Positions 5,603 through 7,245 of a stretch of 7,245 bases of DNA are shown piece after piece. The stretch is from NCBI GenBank assembly GCA_029567025.1, contig JAKQLT010000142.1, positions 1 to 7,245 of the forward strand. The letters run 5' to 3'. The stretch comes from Candidatus Omnitrophota bacterium. Its GTDB lineage: Bacteria; Omnitrophota; Gorgyraeia; Zapsychrales; Zapsychraceae. The position numbers and the translations under genes were made by a program. The first letter of the stretch is position 1; each line of letters starts with the position of its first letter. Below the pieces are notes generated by a model, which was given only the letters and a program-made list of their open reading frames with translations, was not told the DNA's origin and did no database searches.

Positions 5603-7245
5603 TTACGCCACGACTGTTTCTTTTTCTTTTTGACGTTCCGCGACAACCGCGTCTGTCACTTTTGCCGGCGCTTGTTCATAATGGGAAAATTTCATTGAAT
5701 AACTGCCTCGCCCTTGCGTCATAGAACGCAAATCTGTGGCATAAGTAAAAAGTTCGTTTAAAGGCATCAAGGCCTTAACAACCTCTTTTTTCCCTCGAGC
5801 TTCAGCACCTAAAATACGGCCTCGACGGCCACTAATGTCACCGGAAATCTGCCCAATAAAATCATCCGGAACAACAATGGTGACTTCCATAATAGGTTCA
5901 AGCAAAATAAGACCCGCGGCTCTCAAAGCATCCTTTATCGCAAGAGCGCCAGCGATTTGAAAAGCCATATCGGATGAATCTACTTCATGGTAAGAACCAT
6001 CTAAAACTTTAACTTGAATATGCGTTAAAGGATAACCGGCTAAAACGCCTTCTTTTAATGTCTTGATAACTCCTTTTTCCACAGAAGGAATATAATTTCG
6101 AGGGATAGCGCCGCCAAAGACTTTATTCAAAAATTCATAATCTTGACCGTCACGAGGTAAAGGAGAAACCTCTAATTCCACATCCGCATACTGTCCACGG
6201 CCACCGGATTGTTTTTTATATTTATGACGCGCGCGTCCGTTTCTTAAAATCGCTTCCCGATAGGACACTTTTGGCTTCCCCACCTCAACATCCACGTGAT
6301 AACGATTTTTCATGCGATCCATCAAAACTTTTAAATGAAGATCCCCAACTCCAGAAACAATAAGTTCTTTTGTCTCTTCATCACGCTTAACCTGAAACGT
6401 ATGATCTTCTTCACAAAGACGATGAAGACTTGTAGAAATTTTTTCTTCATCAGAACGTGTTTTTGGTTTTATCGATGCTGAAATCGAGGGTTCAGGAAAC
6501 TCAATCGGGTCTAAAAGAACTTTTTCTTTCGCATCGCATAAACAATCGGAGACATGCGTATTTTTTAATTTCGGCAAAGCCACAATATCCCCGCAACTTG
6601 CTTGAGAAACAGTCACTTGATCTTTTCCCTGCAAGATATTAATGCCGCCCACATGTTCTTTGGTGGAATTATTCGCATTAATAAAATCACTGTTACTATT
6701 TAAAGTGCCTCGCAAAACCTTTATCAAAGATAAATGTCCTAAATGCGGGTCAAACATAGATTTAAAAACAAAACCCGCAAAAGGAGCATTGGGGTCAGGC
6801 GCAATTTCTTTTTCTGTTTTACTTAATGGATCTTTGACTTTAAAAGGCGGATGTTCCAAAGGCGAAGGCAAATAAGCGACAATCGCATCTAATAATTCCT
6901 TTACCCCTTTATCTGTTTGCGCGCTTCCTGTCAAAACAGGAAAAATTTTTTTATCCAAAACTGCCTGACGAATAGCGCCAACAACCTCTTCCTTAGACAA
7001 TGTCCCTTTATCCAAATATTTTTCCAAGAGCGCGTCATTCGATTCCGCGATCGCCTCTATAAATTCCGGAGAATCCAAATCTAATTTAACCGCGTGAATC
7101 GATAATTGATCCTGAATCATATGGAATGTCTCATCAATATTCGCGCCTTCTTTATCGCTCTTATTGATAAAAATAAGCCGTGGGATTTGAAGAACATCGA
7201 GTCTCTGCCAAAGGTCTTCGGTCCCGACCTCAACACCATTAACCG
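5603..7245 (-). CDS. Elongation factor G-like translational GTPase (EF-G2 type), N-terminus outside window
   Basis: The visible part is 546 residues and the frame stays open to the right edge; about 110 residues, with P-loop and switch regions, should lie beyond. EF-G proteins use GTP to drive ribosomal translocation or recycling. Seen, numbered from the edge: the EF-G-like segment VNGVEVGTEDLW (2-12), G4 motif NKSD (27-30), G5 motif TGSA (105-108), domain II (about 150-235), domain III with SGVGDLHL (from 297), domain IV with SGGRGQY (346-352) and the loop YHEVDSSDMAF holding H419, and domain V to about 530. The G4-to-G5 distance is about 75 residues, against about 115-120 in canonical EF-G, so most of the G' subdomain is absent, as in Tet(M)-type proteins; domains III-V look like EF-G2/FusA2 rather than Tet(M). 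No ribosomal protein or tuf gene is adjacent, so this is probably a paralog of the main fusA. The ATG at 7118-7120 is internal. Confidence 0.92.
   Translation of the reverse strand, partial: VNGVEVGTEDLWQRLDVLQIPRLIFINKSDKEGANIDETFHMIQDQLSIHAVKLDLDSPEFIEAIAESNDALLEKYLDKGTLSKEEVVGAIRQAVLDKKIFPVLTGSAQTDKGVKELLDAIVAYLPSPLEHPPFKVKDPLSKTEKEIAPDPNAPFAGFVFKSMFDPHLGHLSLIKVLRGTLNSNSDFINANNSTKEHVGGINILQGKDQVTVSQASCGDIVALPKLKNTHVSDCLCDAKEKVLLDPIEFPEPSISASIKPKTRSDEEKISTSLHRLCEEDHTFQVKRDEETKELIVSGVGDLHLKVLMDRMKNRYHVDVEVGKPKVSYREAILRNGRARHKYKKQSGGRGQYADVELEVSPLPRDGQDYEFLNKVFGGAIPRNYIPSVEKGVIKTLKEGVLAGYPLTHIQVKVLDGSYHEVDSSDMAFQIAGALAIKDALRAAGLILLEPIMEVTIVVPDDFIGQISGDISGRRGRILGAEARGKKEVVKALMPLNELFTYATDLRSMTQGRGSYSMKFSHYEQAPAKVTDAVVAERQKEKETVVA

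Noticed and set aside
5401..5646. An 81-residue minus-strand open frame spanning the terminator
   Set aside because: It overlaps the ends of two conserved genes and the hairpin between them, and its translation looks random.
6457..6875. Short plus-strand open frames opposite the EF-G-like gene
   Set aside because: They are antisense to conserved EF-G domains II and III; a CPKCG-like string in one of them is a chance product of the reverse frame.
5603..7120. Treating the ATG at 7118-7120 as the start of the EF-G-like gene
   Set aside because: The same frame is open for 41 more codons to the right edge and encodes EF-G G-domain sequence including the NKSD motif, so this methionine is internal.

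Overview
The window is a stretch of AT-rich bacterial chromosome (mid-to-upper 30s % GC by eye) carrying five clear protein genes plus the first codons of a sixth. I see no tRNA, rRNA, CRISPR array, insertion sequence or phage gene. The large membrane-bound cyclic-di-GMP enzyme, the HtpX membrane protease and the tandem sensory domains suggest a free-living, probably Gram-negative bacterium. The domain styles would suit an uncultivated lineage such as Omnitrophota, but that placement is a guess; nothing here fixes the taxonomy.

Layout from left to right: (1) the start of a small, hydrophobic, minus-strand gene cut by the left edge; (2) a minus-strand stand-alone response-regulator receiver domain; (3) a 1055-residue minus-strand protein with two membrane segments, PAS-GAF-PAS-PAS sensors and GGDEF plus EAL output domains; (4) a minus-strand htpX-like M48 protease with an EF-hand-like calcium loop near its C-terminus; (5) a 180-base divergent intergenic region with promoter-like sequences facing both ways; (6) a plus-strand DJ-1/PfpI family gene; (7) a hairpin terminator between convergent genes; (8) a minus-strand elongation factor G paralog that runs off the right edge, missing about the first 110 residues.

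htpX, the cyclic-di-GMP gene and the receiver gene lie in one direction with gaps of about 70 and 42 bases and no convincing terminator between them, so they may share transcripts. The receiver and the GGDEF-EAL protein are plausible signalling partners. HtpX (membrane protein quality control) and the DJ-1-like protein (protein, metabolite or redox stress) are divergently arranged and could respond to a common stress signal, but that is inference.

I do not find a clearly new multi-gene system. The two features most worth following up are the EF-hand loop inside the HtpX-type protease and the EF-G paralog with a shortened G' region, outside any visible ribosomal-protein operon.
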